Shown here: piece after piece, positions 38,721 to 49,291 of the stretch
Layout of the letters: every line of letters begins with the position of its first letter
How positions within the stretch are numbered: the stretch's first letter is position 1
Assembly (NCBI GenBank): GCA_947474455.1
Contig: CANJIL010000002.1
Coordinates: 119,952 to 183,951, forward strand
Direction of reading: 5' to 3'
Length of the DNA: 64,000 nt
Source: Hyphomonadaceae bacterium
GTDB taxonomy: Bacteria > Pseudomonadota > Alphaproteobacteria > Caulobacterales > Hyphomonadaceae
Made by a program: the position numbers and the translations under genes
The notes under the pieces: generated by a model
Database searches by the model: none
The model's input: the letters and a program-made list of their open reading frames with translations, nothing else
Told to the model about the DNA's origin: nothing

Positions 38721-39025
38721 CCTTTTCCACAGCGGGGAGCTATCGTGACAGGTGGGTTTCCTGGGTGAAGGATCCCGTGCTGGAAGCTCACGCCCTGACA
38801 TTCGACCGCACGCCGGCCGGGATCATTACCGCGCCGCAGGGTCACGTCCGCGTATGCGCTTGGCACATGGATTTTGACGAGCGGCCGACCTGCTATCTTG
38901 ACGTGGTCTCGGTCGATGAGGCGCGCTGGCTTTGTGAAAACCTCGGCAGGGCCTGCGGATGGAATGTCGATTTCGCCACTGCACATGATGGAGCTGGCGC
39001 CACGCTCATCGCGCGCCCCTACTGA
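38717..39025 (+). CDS. Hypothetical protein, 102 aa
   Basis: A small soluble protein with an ATGA overlap with the phospholipase C stop (38717-38720), so translated from the same mRNA. Landmarks are DRWVSWVKDPVLEAHAL, HVRVCAWHMDFDERPTCYLDVVS and CENLGRACGWNVDF with four cysteines. No signal peptide. I know no family. The coupling to plc suggests, without proof, a related role. Confidence 0.6.
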   Translation: MTFSTAGSYRDRWVSWVKDPVLEAHALTFDRTPAGIITAPQGHVRVCAWHMDFDERPTCYLDVVSVDEARWLCENLGRACGWNVDFATAHDGAGATLIARPY

Positions 39026-39079
39026 CAAAAGAGAACGGCGCCGGATTGCTCCAACGCCGCTTCCTTGCCCCCCGGCAAT

Positions 39080-39099
39080 CCCGGCGGCGAACCGCCGGG
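39080..39099. terminator. GC-rich hairpin between convergent genes
   Basis: CCCGGCGG-cgaa-CCGCCGGG, a perfect 8-bp stem with a four-base loop, lies between the converging 102-aa gene and glnA. It has no good U-run on either strand, so it may act as an RNA 3' stabiliser or weak bidirectional terminator rather than a classical intrinsic terminator. Confidence 0.45.
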
Positions 39100-39109
39100 G
39101 ATGAAGTTC

Positions 39110-40513
39110 TTAGTACTTGTAGTACATGTCGAATTCGACCGGGTGCGGATGGGTTTCCATGCGCAGCACGTCTTCCATCTTCAGGTCGATGTAGGCGTCG
39201 ATGAAATCGTCGTCCATCACGCCGCCAGCCTTGAGGAAGTCACGGTCGGAATCGAGATTCTCGAGCGCCTGGCGGAGCGAGCCGCAGACGGTTGGGATGT
39301 TCTTGAGCTCTTCCGGCGGCAGCGAGTAGAGGTCCTTGTCCATCGAAGGACCCGGATCGATTTTCTTCGCGATGCCGTCGAGACCGGCCATCATGAGGGC
39401 GGTGAAGGTGAGGTACGGGTTCGAAGCCGGATCCGGGAAACGGACCTCGATACGCTTGCCTTTCGGGTTCGGGGTCCATGGAATACGGACCGAGGCCGAG
39501 CGGTTGCGGGCCGAGTACGCGAGTAGAACGGGGGCTTCGTAGCCGGGCACGAGGCGCTTGTAGGAATTGGTCGTCGCGTTCGAGAATGCGTTGATCGACT
39601 TGGCGTGCTTGATAATGCCGCCGATGTACCACAGGCAAGTCTGCGACAGTTCGGCATACTTGTCGCCGGCGAACAGCGGCTGGCCGTCTTTCCAGATCGA
39701 CTGGTGAACGTGCATGCCCGAACCGTTGTCCTTGTAATACGGCTTCGGCATGAACGTGGCGGTCTTGCCATACGAGTGCGCGACGTTGTGCACGACGTAT
39801 TTGTAAAGCTGCATGTTGTCGGCCATCTGGACCAGCGTGTTGAAACGCATGCCCAGCTCGTGCTGCGCGGGAGCAACCTCGTGGTGGTGTTTCTCCGGCT
39901 GGAGGCCGAGTTCGCCCATCAGCGTCAGCATTTCAGAGCGCATGTCCTGAAGGCTGTCGACTGGCGGGACGGGGAAGTAGCCGCCCTTCGGACCCGGACG
40001 GTGGCCCATGTTGCCGCCCTCATATGACTTGCCGGTGTTGTACGGCAGTTCGCGGTCGTCGAACGAGTAGCCGGTGTTGTTCGGATCCGTGTTCCACTTC
40101 ACGTCGTCGAACACGAAAAACTCAGCCTCGGGACCGAAATAGGCGGTGTCGCCGAAGCCGCCCGACTTCAGATACATCTCGGCCTTCTTCGCCATCATGC
40201 GCGGGTCGCGATTGTACGCACTGTTGTCGTTAGGGTTCAGGATGTCGCACATGATCGCGAGCGTCGTGTTCTGGAAGAACGGGTCGATGCGCGCGGAGGA
40301 GGGGTCCGGCATCAGAAGCATGTCGGACTCGTTGATCGCCTTCCAGCCGGCGATGGATGAGCCGTCGAACATCGTACCGTCAACGAACAGGTCCTTGTCG
40401 ACCATCGAAAGGTCGAACGTGACGTGCTGCAGCTTCCCGCGAATGTCGGTAAAGCGCAGGTCGACGTACTGCACGTCTTTTTCTTTAATAGTCTTGAAAA
40501 TTGCGTCGGACAC
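39110..40513 (-). CDS. glnA: Glutamine synthetase type I
   Basis: ATP-dependent ammonium assimilation to glutamine; dodecameric GSI-beta type. The 467-aa protein has the beta-grasp start ([17 protein letters not shown]), FDGSSIAGW, and metal-site residues in EAEFFVFDD. Later come the [16 protein letters not shown] loop and NRSASVRIP. The adenylylation site is present as DLYSLPPEE with Tyr396, so GlnE-type covalent control is likely. It lies 59 bases downstream of glnB, forming a glnB-glnA unit. Confidence 0.98.
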   Translation of the reverse strand: MSDAIFKTIKEKDVQYVDLRFTDIRGKLQHVTFDLSMVDKDLFVDGTMFDGSSIAGWKAINESDMLLMPDPSSARIDPFFQNTTLAIMCDILNPNDNSAYNRDPRMMAKKAEMYLKSGGFGDTAYFGPEAEFFVFDDVKWNTDPNNTGYSFDDRELPYNTGKSYEGGNMGHRPGPKGGYFPVPPVDSLQDMRSEMLTLMGELGLQPEKHHHEVAPAQHELGMRFNTLVQMADNMQLYKYVVHNVAHSYGKTATFMPKPYYKDNGSGMHVHQSIWKDGQPLFAGDKYAELSQTCLWYIGGIIKHAKSINAFSNATTNSYKRLVPGYEAPVLLAYSARNRSASVRIPWTPNPKGKRIEVRFPDPASNPYLTFTALMMAGLDGIAKKIDPGPSMDKDLYSLPPEELKNIPTVCGSLRQALENLDSDRDFLKAGGVMDDDFIDAYIDLKMEDVLRMETHPHPVEFDMYYKY

Positions 40514-40572
40514 TTAGTGTCTCCCTCCGTTTCACCCCAGGTCCCGGCGGACCCGATCAAAAATTCCGTAGT

Positions 40573-41076
<504 letters not shown>

Positions 41077-41147
41077 TTATCCACAGGCCACGGCTAGGCA
41101 ATCCATGCTAGAAGCCGAAAACGCAGCAACCACGGGCGTTTCTACCT

Positions 41148-41687
41148 ATGATCTACCTCGTCAGACATGGCGAACCGGCGGCCAATTGGGGCGCTCATCC
41201 GAACCCCAGCCTGACAGAACTCGGGGTGCGGCAGGCCTGCGCAACTGCAGAGGCTCTCGCAAAAGCGGGCGCCAAACGAGCCATAACCTCGCCGCTTGCG
41301 CGCAGTCGGGAGACAGCTGCGCGATTCGAGAAGCTGATGGAGACCCACGCTCGCATAGAAACGCGTGTCGGGGAGATCATTACACCCAAGGATGTGGAAG
41401 ACCGCTCGGCCTGGCTGAAGAGCATTGTGGCCGTGAACTGGACGGATACAGATGATAGGCTGCAAAACTGGCGTCGCGATGTTATCGCCGCCCTGGAAAC
41501 GCTGCCGGACGAAACAGCTGTCTTCTGCCATTTCATGGCGATCAATGCGATCGTCGGCATGCTGACGAATGATGATCGTGTCGTCGTGTTCAAGCCTGAT
41601 CACGCATCGATAACGAAGGTTGAGCGTCGCGACGGCAGACTCGTCATCATCGAACGCGGGGCGGAAGCTGCAACGATCGTAACATGA
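41148..41687 (+). CDS. Histidine phosphatase (phosphoglycerate mutase-like) family protein
   Basis: A 179-aa histidine phosphatase superfamily member. The phospho-accepting histidine is in LVRHGEPA near residue 7, an SPLARSRETA segment provides the conserved arginine, and FCHFMAINA carries the second histidine. Substrate unknown. It ends one base before the nnr ATG, so the two are probably coupled. Confidence 0.85.
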   Translation: MIYLVRHGEPAANWGAHPNPSLTELGVRQACATAEALAKAGAKRAITSPLARSRETAARFEKLMETHARIETRVGEIITPKDVEDRSAWLKSIVAVNWTDTDDRLQNWRRDVIAALETLPDETAVFCHFMAINAIVGMLTNDDRVVVFKPDHASITKVERRDGRLVIIERGAEAATIVT

Positions 41688-41688
41688 C

Positions 41689-43158
41689 ATGACCTACGCC
41701 ATCCTCACTTGCAATGAAGTCCGGGCCGCCGAACAGCGCGCCGTCGAGGGCGGCATCTCGCTGTGGGCGTTGATGCAGAAAGCCGGGCAGGCGTGTGCCG
41801 ACGTGCTGCATGCCGAATTCCCCGAAGGTCGCGTCGTCGTGCTCGCAGGCCCCGGCAACAATGGCGGCGATGCGTTCGTGGCGGCGCAGCGCCTGCGAGA
41901 CCTTGGCCGCAATGTCTGGCTTTACGATATGTCCCCCACGAGCGAGCGCACGCTCGAAGGGCAGAATGCGCTCAACGCGCTGACCGGCGCACGGCAACCT
42001 CTTGAAGACTTGCGCCTCCAACGCGACGACATAGTACTCGATGGCGTCTTTGGTGCCGGCCTCTCGCGTCCGTTGGCGGGCGAGGCTGCCTTCGCGGCCG
42101 AGCAGGTCAACGCGTCGGGCGCCAAGGTCGTCGCCATCGATTTACCCTCCGGCGTCAATGGCGACAGCGGCGCCATTCCCGGCCCGGCCATTCGCGCGGA
42201 TGTAACCGTCACGTTCTGCGCGAAGAAGCCAGCACACGTCCTGCAACCCGCCGCCTCGCTGTGTGGCGAAGTCATCCCGGCCGAAATCGGTTTTGGCAAA
42301 TTCGTGGACGACATAGGCGGCGGCAGGACGAGCGAAAACGCCCCCGCGCTGTGGGCTCGGACCCTGCGCTGGCCCGAATCCGCATCGCACAAACACCGGC
42401 GCGGCCGTCTCGCTGTCGTGTCTGGCGGCCTCGCCAACACCGGTGCCGCGCGCCTGACCGCACAGGCGGGTCTGCGTAGCGGTGCCGGACTTGTGACGCT
42501 GCTATGCCCACCCAGCGCGCTGACGGTTGTCGCCTCATCCGTAACGGCGGTAATGACCTCCAGCTTTGCAAGCGCCAATGATCTGATCGCGCAGACGGGC
42601 AAATCCTCCGCCGTCGTCATCGGCCCCGCAGCTGGCGTCACCGACGCCACGCATGCGAATGTCGAAGCGCTGGCAAGAGCAGGGCGCAGCCTAGTCCTTG
42701 ACGCCGATGCGCTGACTGTCTTCGCCGGTCAGGCCGATCAGCTCCGCGCGATGCTCTCGGCCCCGGCCATTCTGACGCCGCACACAGGCGAGTTCGAACG
42801 CCTGTTCCCGGGCCTACTCGCAAATCATCCAAGCCGGATCGACGCGGTCCGGCGCGCGGCGCAGCAGACCAACACGGTTGTGCTCCTGAAAGGCGCCGAC
42901 ACCGTCATCGCCGCGCCCGACGGCCGCGCAGTGATCAACACCCACGCCACGCCCTTCCTCGCCACAGCGGGCTCCGGCGATGTCCTCGCCGGCGTGACCG
43001 GCGGACTTCTAGCTCAGGGCCTCTCGCCCTTCGACGCCGCCTGCGCCGCTGTCTGGATCCACGGCGACGCCGGCCTCCGCGCCGGCCCCGGCCTCACCGC
43101 GGAAGATCTCGACCAGACGCTCCGTCAGACCCTGCGGGCGCTTTACGTCGACCGCTAA
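41689..43158 (+). CDS. nnr: Bifunctional NAD(P)H-hydrate repair enzyme (epimerase/dehydratase)
   Basis: Repairs hydrated NADH/NADPH. The 489-aa fusion has an N-terminal NAD(P)HX epimerase with VLAGPGNNGGDAFVAA, LDGVFGAGLSRP and DLPSGVNGDSG. A C-terminal ADP-dependent dehydratase of the ribokinase fold follows, with VVSGGLANTGAARL, LDADAL, LTPHTGEFERL, VLLKGADTVIA and the anion-hole TAGSGDVLAG. Normal length and order. A tRNA gene follows 28 bases later. Confidence 0.95.
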   Translation: MTYAILTCNEVRAAEQRAVEGGISLWALMQKAGQACADVLHAEFPEGRVVVLAGPGNNGGDAFVAAQRLRDLGRNVWLYDMSPTSERTLEGQNALNALTGARQPLEDLRLQRDDIVLDGVFGAGLSRPLAGEAAFAAEQVNASGAKVVAIDLPSGVNGDSGAIPGPAIRADVTVTFCAKKPAHVLQPAASLCGEVIPAEIGFGKFVDDIGGGRTSENAPALWARTLRWPESASHKHRRGRLAVVSGGLANTGAARLTAQAGLRSGAGLVTLLCPPSALTVVASSVTAVMTSSFASANDLIAQTGKSSAVVIGPAAGVTDATHANVEALARAGRSLVLDADALTVFAGQADQLRAMLSAPAILTPHTGEFERLFPGLLANHPSRIDAVRRAAQQTNTVVLLKGADTVIAAPDGRAVINTHATPFLATAGSGDVLAGVTGGLLAQGLSPFDAACAAVWIHGDAGLRAGPGLTAEDLDQTLRQTLRALYVDR

Positions 43159-43185
43159 CCCGCACTATGTGTGCGCCGGCTGCAT

Positions 43186-43270
43186 GCGGGTGTGGCGGAA
43201 CTGGTAGACGCACTGGATTTAGGTTCCAGCGGGGCAACCCGTGGGGGTTCGAGTCCCTCCACCCGCACCA
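43186..43270 (+). tRNA. tRNA-Leu (anticodon UAG)
   Basis: 85 nt with encoded CCA. Acceptor stem GCGGGTG pairs with CACCCGC; the D-arm is TGGCGGAACTGGTAGAC-type. The anticodon stem CTGGA/TCCAG encloses the loop TTTAGGT with anticodon TAG at 43220-43222. A long variable arm (GCGGGGCAACCCGT) as required for tRNA-Leu is followed by the GGTTCGAGTCC T-arm. It reads CUA leucine codons. Confidence 0.97.
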
Positions 43271-43365
43271 CATAGTGAACCCGGGGAGCGGAAGGCGTGA
43301 TTGCCCGCCCGGCGACCCCACTGTACCGTATAGTCTCCGTGTTCAAAGCTCTTGTGGGGACTAGC

Positions 43366-43848
43366 ATGTCGCGCACCTTGAAACTGGCGCCGTTGGCCAT
43401 CGCTCTCGCCTTCACCTTCGCGTCACCCGCTGGCGCGCAAACGACGAAACCCCTGTCAGGCGACGATTACGCCGAAATCCTGCAGCTCTATTTCAAGTAT
43501 CCCATCGCGCTGGATAACCGCGACGCTGAAGGTTATGCGAACCTGTTCACCGAAGATGGCGTATTCAACACCAATGTTGGCCGCAAGGCGCTGCTAGAAT
43601 TTGTGAATTCTCGCCCCAAGGCAAGCCTGCGGCACGCGCCCCTGACGCCGATGATCACCGCCACGCCCGAAGGGGCAAGCGGCACGGTCATGAACCTGTT
43701 CGTGGACGCAGCTACGACGCCGCCCGCCATCACCCGGGTCATCCAGTATACTGACACTCTGGTGAAGACGGCTCAAGGCTGGCGCTTCAAGAAGCGGACG
43801 ACAGGCACCGCCAACGTCGCCGCGCCCCCGCCAACGGCCCCGAACTAG
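43366..43848 (+). CDS. Secreted NTF2/SnoaL-like protein
   Basis: A 160-aa exported protein. From ATG 43366 the signal peptide is MSRTLKLAPLAIALAFTFASPAGA, cleaved before QTT. The mature part has a SnoaL-like/NTF2 cone-fold signature: ILQLYFKYPIALDNRDAEGYANLFTEDGVF, with a tail rich in proline. SnoaL-like proteins bind small hydrophobic molecules or act as isomerases, but no catalytic function can be assigned. The open frame back to 43297 has no signal character. Confidence 0.82.
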   Translation: MSRTLKLAPLAIALAFTFASPAGAQTTKPLSGDDYAEILQLYFKYPIALDNRDAEGYANLFTEDGVFNTNVGRKALLEFVNSRPKASLRHAPLTPMITATPEGASGTVMNLFVDAATTPPAITRVIQYTDTLVKTAQGWRFKKRTTGTANVAAPPPTAPN

Positions 43849-44072
43849 CGTCAAAAGTCACACATCAGTCCCGCTGGCCCGCCCGACACGCTGGTTGAGC
43901 GACCTACGTCTGACCTTTACCATCAAGGCTCTACGATCCGGCCGCCAAAGCCCTGAATTGAACGGAAACCTCGCGTAGACAGGCCGTTCCTGCGTGTGTA
44001 AGAAACCCGCCTCTTCCCGCCCGGCACACGCCGCTGGCGGGGCCAACCATTCAGTACATCTGGGGTTCACTG

Positions 44073-45407
44073 ATGAACGTCACAGAGACGAAATCGGAAG
44101 GTCTTTCGCGGGAGTTCCGCGTGTCCATCCCCAAAGGCGAACTCGCCGCGAAACTCAACGACAAGATCACCGAGATCCAGCCCAAGATGACCCTTAAGGG
44201 CTTCCGGCCTGGCAAGGTCCCCGCCGCGCACATCAAGAAGATGTACGGCAAGTCGATCATGGGCGACATCGTCAACGATCTCGTCAACGAAAGCTCAACC
44301 AAGGCCTTGGAAGAGAAGGCGATTCGCGCCGCCTCGCGGCCGTCGATCCATCTCGATGTCGCCGCTGACAAGGTTGTCGCCGGCGAGTCTGACCTCGACT
44401 ATCACATGCAGGTCGAGATCATGCCCGACTTTGAACCGGCCGACGTCAAAGAGCTGTCGCTCGAACGTATGGTCGCTGAGCCGAGCGAGGACGACATCAA
44501 CGACGCACTGAAGCGCCTCGCCGAAAGCAACAAATCTTACGCCACGAAGGAAGGCAAAGCCGAGAAGGACGACCAGGTTGTGATCGACTTCGTGGGCTCG
44601 ATCGATGGCGAGAAGTTCGACGGCGGCGCCGCCGAAGACATGCCGCTGGTGCTAGGCTCTGGCCGCTTCATTCCCGGCTTCGAAGACCAGCTTATGGGCG
44701 TGGCCGCTGGCGAGGAGGTCGACGTCAACGTGACCTTCCCGGCGAGCTACCAGGTCGAAACACTCAAGGGGAAGCCGGCCCTGTTCGAAGTGAAGGTGAA
44801 AGAAGTCAAGGGCCCCAAGGAAACCGATCTCACCGACGAATTCGCCAAATCGCTCGGCCTTGAAGATCTTGAAGCCCTCAAGGGCGCCGTGAAAAACGAG
44901 CTGGCCGGCGAACTCAACTCCTTCACCCGCCAACAGGTGAAGCGCGTTCTGCTGGACGCGCTCGATGAGCGTCACGCGTTCGACCTCCCGCCGATGATGG
45001 TGAAATCGGAGTTCGACCAGATCTGGGCTCAGTTCGAGCAGGAAAAGAAAGCTGACCGCCTCTCGGAAGAGGACAAAGGCAAGTCCGACGACGATCTGAA
45101 AGCCGAGTACCAGAAGATCGCCGCGCGCCGCGTGCGCCTTGGTCTCGTGCTGGCCGAGATCGGTCGCCGCGCCGGCGTGCAGATAACCAATGAGGAACTT
45201 TCTCAGGTCCTCCGCCAGGAGGCTTCCCGGTATCCCGGTCAGGAGCGCGAGGTGGTCGACTTCTATCGCCAAAACGCGGGTGCGCTCGCGCAGCTGCAGG
45301 CGCCGGTGTATGAGGAGAAGGTGGTCGACTATATCCTCTCCCAGGCGACCGTGACGGACAAGTCCGTCACCCGCGAAGAACTGATGAAGGAAATCGGCGA
45401 CGAGTAA
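44073..45407 (+). CDS. tig: Trigger factor
   Basis: Ribosome-associated chaperone and prolyl isomerase. The 444-aa protein has an N-terminal ribosome-binding domain (GLSREFRVSIPKGEL, signature FRPGKVPAAHIKKMYG), a central FKBP-type PPIase (VVIDFVGSIDGEKFDGGAAED, LGSGRFIPGFEDQLMG) and the helical C-terminal arms. First of the tig-clpP-clpX-lon proteostasis series, the standard order. Confidence 0.97.
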   Translation: MNVTETKSEGLSREFRVSIPKGELAAKLNDKITEIQPKMTLKGFRPGKVPAAHIKKMYGKSIMGDIVNDLVNESSTKALEEKAIRAASRPSIHLDVAADKVVAGESDLDYHMQVEIMPDFEPADVKELSLERMVAEPSEDDINDALKRLAESNKSYATKEGKAEKDDQVVIDFVGSIDGEKFDGGAAEDMPLVLGSGRFIPGFEDQLMGVAAGEEVDVNVTFPASYQVETLKGKPALFEVKVKEVKGPKETDLTDEFAKSLGLEDLEALKGAVKNELAGELNSFTRQQVKRVLLDALDERHAFDLPPMMVKSEFDQIWAQFEQEKKADRLSEEDKGKSDDDLKAEYQKIAARRVRLGLVLAEIGRRAGVQITNEELSQVLRQEASRYPGQEREVVDFYRQNAGALAQLQAPVYEEKVVDYILSQATVTDKSVTREELMKEIGDE

Positions 45408-45561
45408 CCGCCGGTTTCGTCGGAATTCTTCACTAAACAGCCGATTTCATGGGTCCGGGGCAGGGGACTTGCGCCGGAGCTGTCGCATTCGGATATTGTT
45501 AGTCCAACCCGTGATTTGAGTCTCAACGGCCTCTGATGGGCCTGGAGTAGAAGAAACCGCC

Positions 45562-46182
45562 ATGGACGACATGATTACCAAGGCCATGAACCTGGTCCCC
45601 ATGGTGGTGGAGCAGTCGAGCCGCGGCGAACGCGCCTACGACATCTTTTCCCGCCTTTTGAAGGACCGTATTATCTTTGTGACCGGCGGAATCGAGGACG
45701 GCATGGCCAGCCTGATCACCGCCCAGCTTCTCTTTCTTGAGTCGGAAAACCCAAAGAAAGAGATCGCGATCTACATCAATTCCCCGGGAGGCCATGTCCA
45801 CTCCGGCCTCGCGATCTACGACACCATGCAGTACATCCGCAGCCCGGTTTCCACGGCCTGCATCGGCATGGCGGCTTCGATGGGCGCGCTGCTTCTCGCG
45901 GCAGGCGAAAAGGGCATGAGGTTCTCGACGCCCAATTCCCGCATCATGGTCCACCAGCCTTCGGGCGGATTCCGCGGTGTCGCAAGTGACATCGAGCGGC
46001 ATGCCCTTGATATTCTGTCGGTTAAGAAGCGGTTGAACGAGATCTACGTGAAGCACACGGGCCAGCCCTACGAGACAGTCGAGAAGACCCTGGACCGCGA
46101 TTCGTTCATGACGGCGTCCGAAGCTCAGGCTTGGGGCATTGTGGACAAAGTCTACGAAAAAAGGGCCGCTCCAGCGGATTGA
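45562..46182 (+). CDS. clpP: ATP-dependent Clp protease proteolytic subunit
   Basis: Serine protease chamber that degrades substrates fed by ClpX or ClpA. The 206-aa protein has catalytic Ser106 in [11 protein letters not shown], His131 in [10 protein letters not shown] and the aspartate in [18 protein letters not shown]. The 154-base gap after tig probably holds a promoter; a CTTG at 45468 followed by GATATTG at 45492 is reminiscent of a heat-shock element, but I cannot verify it. Confidence 0.98.
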   Translation: MDDMITKAMNLVPMVVEQSSRGERAYDIFSRLLKDRIIFVTGGIEDGMASLITAQLLFLESENPKKEIAIYINSPGGHVHSGLAIYDTMQYIRSPVSTACIGMAASMGALLLAAGEKGMRFSTPNSRIMVHQPSGGFRGVASDIERHALDILSVKKRLNEIYVKHTGQPYETVEKTLDRDSFMTASEAQAWGIVDKVYEKRAAPAD

Positions 46183-46266
46183 GCTCGGTTTTCAGCAGTT
46201 TATGGCAGGGGAATGCGCAGCCCTTAATCTTGCGGCGCCCCCCTTGCTATGATCGGATGGCCTGAC

Positions 46267-46296
46267 TTGAACCTATCGGAAACGATTGAAATATAG
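46267..46296 (+). promoter_or_regulatory. Candidate promoter upstream of clpX
   Basis: TTGAAC at 46267-46272 and ATATAG at 46291-46296, separated by 18 bases, resemble -35/-10 hexamers. The context is AT-richer than its surroundings and sits in the clpP-clpX gap. Not experimentally supported. Confidence 0.3.
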
Positions 46297-46315
46297 GATT
46301 CAAGGCTTGGGCGCG

Positions 46316-46351
46316 ATGGGTTAACACCCATGGGTTAGCACCCTGGGTGTT
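46316..46351 (+). promoter_or_regulatory. Tandem 12-bp hairpin repeats directly before clpX
   Basis: Two near-identical copies, GGGTTAACACCC (46318-46329) and GGGTTAGCACCC (46332-46343), lie two bases apart, followed by TGGGTGTTTT. The first copy is part of ATGGGT-taac-ACCCAT. AACACCC (46323-46329) can instead pair with GGGTGTT (46345-46351), giving mutually exclusive folds. The array ends 12 bases before the clpX ATG, beside its GAGG ribosome site. Confidence 0.45.
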
Positions 46352-46363
46352 TTCGAGGTGCCG

Positions 46364-47632
46364 ATGAACAAGAACACTTCCGGCGGCGACAGCAAGAATA
46401 CGCTGTATTGCTCCTTTTGCGGTAAGTCGCAGCACGAGGTCAAAAAGCTGATCGCGGGCCCGACCGTATTCATCTGCGATGAATGCGTAGAGCTCTGCAT
46501 GGACATCATCCGCGAGGAGTCGAAGACGGCCCTCGTAAAGTCACGCGATGGCGTCCCCACACCGCGCGAAATCTGCGACGTGCTGGACGATTACGTCATT
46601 GGTCAGTCGAAGGCAAAGCGGGTCCTCTCCGTCGCCGTGCACAACCACTACAAGCGGCTCAACCACGCCGCCAAGAATTCAGACGTCGAACTCGCGAAGT
46701 CGAACATTCTGCTGATCGGCGCCACCGGCTGTGGCAAGACCCTCCTGGCGCAGACGCTAGCGCGCATCATCGATGTTCCCTTCACGATGGCTGACGCCAC
46801 GACGCTGACCGAAGCCGGTTACGTCGGCGAAGACGTCGAGAACATCATCCTCAAGCTCCTGCAGGCCTCCGACTACAACGTCGAGCGCGCGCAACGCGGC
46901 ATCGTTTACATCGACGAGATCGACAAGATCAGTCGCAAGTCCGACAACCCGTCCATTACCCGCGACGTCTCGGGCGAGGGCGTGCAGCAGGCCCTGCTGA
47001 AGATCATGGAAGGCACGGTCGCCTCCGTGCCGCCGCAGGGCGGACGCAAGCATCCGCAGCAGGAATTCCTGCAGGTCGACACGACCAACATGCTCTTCAT
47101 CTGCGGCGGAGCCTTCTCGGGCCTCGACCGGGTTATCTCGGATCGCGGTCGCGGCACGTCGATCGGCTTCGGTGCGAACGTCATCGCTCCGGAAGATCGT
47201 CGCACCGGCAAGATTCTCGAGGGCTGCGAGCCGGAAGACCTCGTGAAATTCGGTCTCATCCCCGAATTCATCGGCCGTCTGCCTGTCATCGCCACGTTGG
47301 AAGACCTGGATGAGGAAGCCCTTATCCAGATCCTTACCGAGCCGAAGAATGCGCTGCTCAAGCAGTATCAGCGCCTCTTTGAGATGGAGAATGTGACGCT
47401 GATCTTCACGGACGATGCGCTCGCGGCCGTCGCCCGCCGCGCCATACAGCGCAAGACGGGTGCCCGTGGCCTCCGCTCGATCATGGAGGGCATCCTGCTT
47501 GACACTATGTTCGAGCTACCCAACCTGCGCGGCGTCGAAGAGGTTGCGATCAACGCCGAAGTGGTCGAAGGCCGGGCCCGCCCGCTCTATGTTCATTCTT
47601 CCGAAGGCAAGGCCTCGGCAAACGCGTCGTAG
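46364..47632 (+). CDS. clpX: ATP-dependent Clp protease ATP-binding subunit ClpX
   Basis: AAA+ unfoldase feeding ClpP; in Caulobacter-type bacteria it controls the cell cycle by degrading regulators such as CtrA. The 422-aa protein has an N-terminal C4 zinc-binding domain ([18 protein letters not shown]), Walker [15 protein letters not shown], Walker [13 protein letters not shown], the GYVGEDVEN pore region and sensor-2 helix. ATG 46364 was preferred over GTG 46358. Directly downstream of the repeats at 46316-46351. Confidence 0.98.
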   Translation: MNKNTSGGDSKNTLYCSFCGKSQHEVKKLIAGPTVFICDECVELCMDIIREESKTALVKSRDGVPTPREICDVLDDYVIGQSKAKRVLSVAVHNHYKRLNHAAKNSDVELAKSNILLIGATGCGKTLLAQTLARIIDVPFTMADATTLTEAGYVGEDVENIILKLLQASDYNVERAQRGIVYIDEIDKISRKSDNPSITRDVSGEGVQQALLKIMEGTVASVPPQGGRKHPQQEFLQVDTTNMLFICGGAFSGLDRVISDRGRGTSIGFGANVIAPEDRRTGKILEGCEPEDLVKFGLIPEFIGRLPVIATLEDLDEEALIQILTEPKNALLKQYQRLFEMENVTLIFTDDALAAVARRAIQRKTGARGLRSIMEGILLDTMFELPNLRGVEEVAINAEVVEGRARPLYVHSSEGKASANAS

Positions 47633-47699
47633 CAAGGCATAACTGTGTAGCTGCAATTCCAGCGACAGTTCAGCCGGCGCATGGCATGCGTTGTCTTGA

Positions 47700-49026
47700 T
47701 TGTTTGAAAAGCAGCATTGTATCGCGCCGGTAGCGGGCGCTGTCCGTTGGGGCGCTGTCCAAGCGGTAGTTGAGTTTGAGCGCGAAGCTCTTTTTAAAGA
47801 CGCCTTTGTCGCCCGCATTCCTGATTTCGCCAAACAGTTCCGGGAAGCCAAACCCTTTCGTCACATTTTGATCGACAACTTTCTGGATCCGTCCGCCGCA
47901 GAGCGGATGCTTGGCGATTTTCCTTCGCTCTCTGATCCATCGAAGCCAGTGAATGTGTTCGGCGATCCAAACCCCAGGAACGCGGTCGACCAGGTCGCCC
48001 AGATCACCGGCGTCCAGCCCGGCGTCGACACGTTCATCCAAGGGCGCGAGTTCCTGCGGGCGGTCGAACAGCTGACCGGCATTCCGGACCTGAAGTATGA
48101 TCCCTGGTACTTCGACGCGGGCGCACGAGAATTTCAACGGCGCGGCCCTCGATGCGCACTACGAATTCAACATCCACCCGTACACCGGACGCCATCGCCG
48201 TCTTAGTGCGATAGTGTGTCTGAACAGGCGCACGGGGACCCCGACTGGGGCGGCTCGATCAATTTCCAGTCGGGCGCGTCGGATCTCGACAAGGGCAGGA
48301 TCATGTCAGTGTAGCCTCTTTTCAATCGCTGCGTCGTGTTCGACGCGACTGAATCACGCGTACATTGCTTCACCGCCGTGTAGGCGCCCGCCGACGATCC
48401 GATGAAGAGCCGGAAGAGCTTCGCCATCTACTTCTACACGCACGCACGGCCGTCTGCGGAAACCGCGCCAAGCCACGGTGCGGTCTACGTGCGACCCGCG
48501 CCTCCAAAGGACTTCAAGCCCAACGTGATGGTGACGAAAGAGCTTTACGACGCCAACAAAGATCACCTGAGACGCCCGCACAGCTATCTGCCTCAGCTAG
48601 ACAAGCGGGTGTACAAATTATCCAACGTCATCGGCCATCTCACACGCTATCTCCCGGAACGGAAGCGAGCCTCGACGCGTCCATGACTGGCCTGGCGATC
48701 ACATATGACGCCCAAGAGCCGCGCTATCCAGATGGATGGGCGCGCGCATCAGCTGCGACGTCGAAATCACTCCCAAGAGGAGGCGGGGCACGTTGCACGG
48801 ATATTGCCCCGACGCGTTAGCTGACGGTCGCCAGGTAACTTTGTCGATGCTTGGCGTGACTATGTCGAAGATCGTGAAGCCCGGCGGCTTCCAGATCTAC
48901 CTTTCAGTCAACTTGTCGCAGAGTCACGTTGCTCTGGAGATCGCCTCTTATGCGCAACGGATGCCCACTGAGCCAGGCGATGTCAGGGAGGTCTCGATCG
49001 TCGTGGATCGCGTGATTTTCGCGTAG
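47700..49026 (+). pseudogene. Decayed 2-oxoglutarate/Fe(II) oxygenase-like gene with C-terminal domain
   Basis: At least four lesions are visible along one coherent protein. It begins KPFRHILIDNFLDP...MLGDFP and continues to IPDLKYDPWYF in the first frame. A shift near 48115 continues as THENFNGAALDAHYEFNIHPYTGRHRRL; a second near 48225 returns to the first frame (DPDWGGSINF). In-frame TAG codons at 48312 and 48381 follow (around PLFNRCVVFDATES and before SRKSFAIYFYTH). Two later shifts lead to RYPDGWA and the last C-terminal piece up to 49026. Relatives are about 400-500 aa. Oxygenase iron residues appear as HYE rather than HxD and HCF. Confidence 0.75.
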
Positions 49027-49291
49027 GTGCGTCCGATTCTCCAGGGCCGAAACGCCTGCCCTCGGAGGGAACGCGCACATTTCGGCGATCATCTCCTGTT
49101 TTTGCTGGATTTCCTGTCTAGCCCGCCCACTTTCTGTTGAGTGTAACAACGGTGGGTTGAAGCGGGCACCGGCACGGGCCACTTTGATCTTCAAGTGAAT
49201 GTCTGGGCTGATCTTTTGGTATGGCCCGGCCTTCCTCCCGCTCCCGCGCTTGAGTGAAGGCGAGAGCGGCGATGAAAGGAGAAAAAGGACT

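Noticed and set aside
49027..49291. Heat-shock (sigma-32) promoter before lon
   Set aside because: TTGAAGC-type sequences occur but spacing and -10 match are poor, so not listed as a feature.
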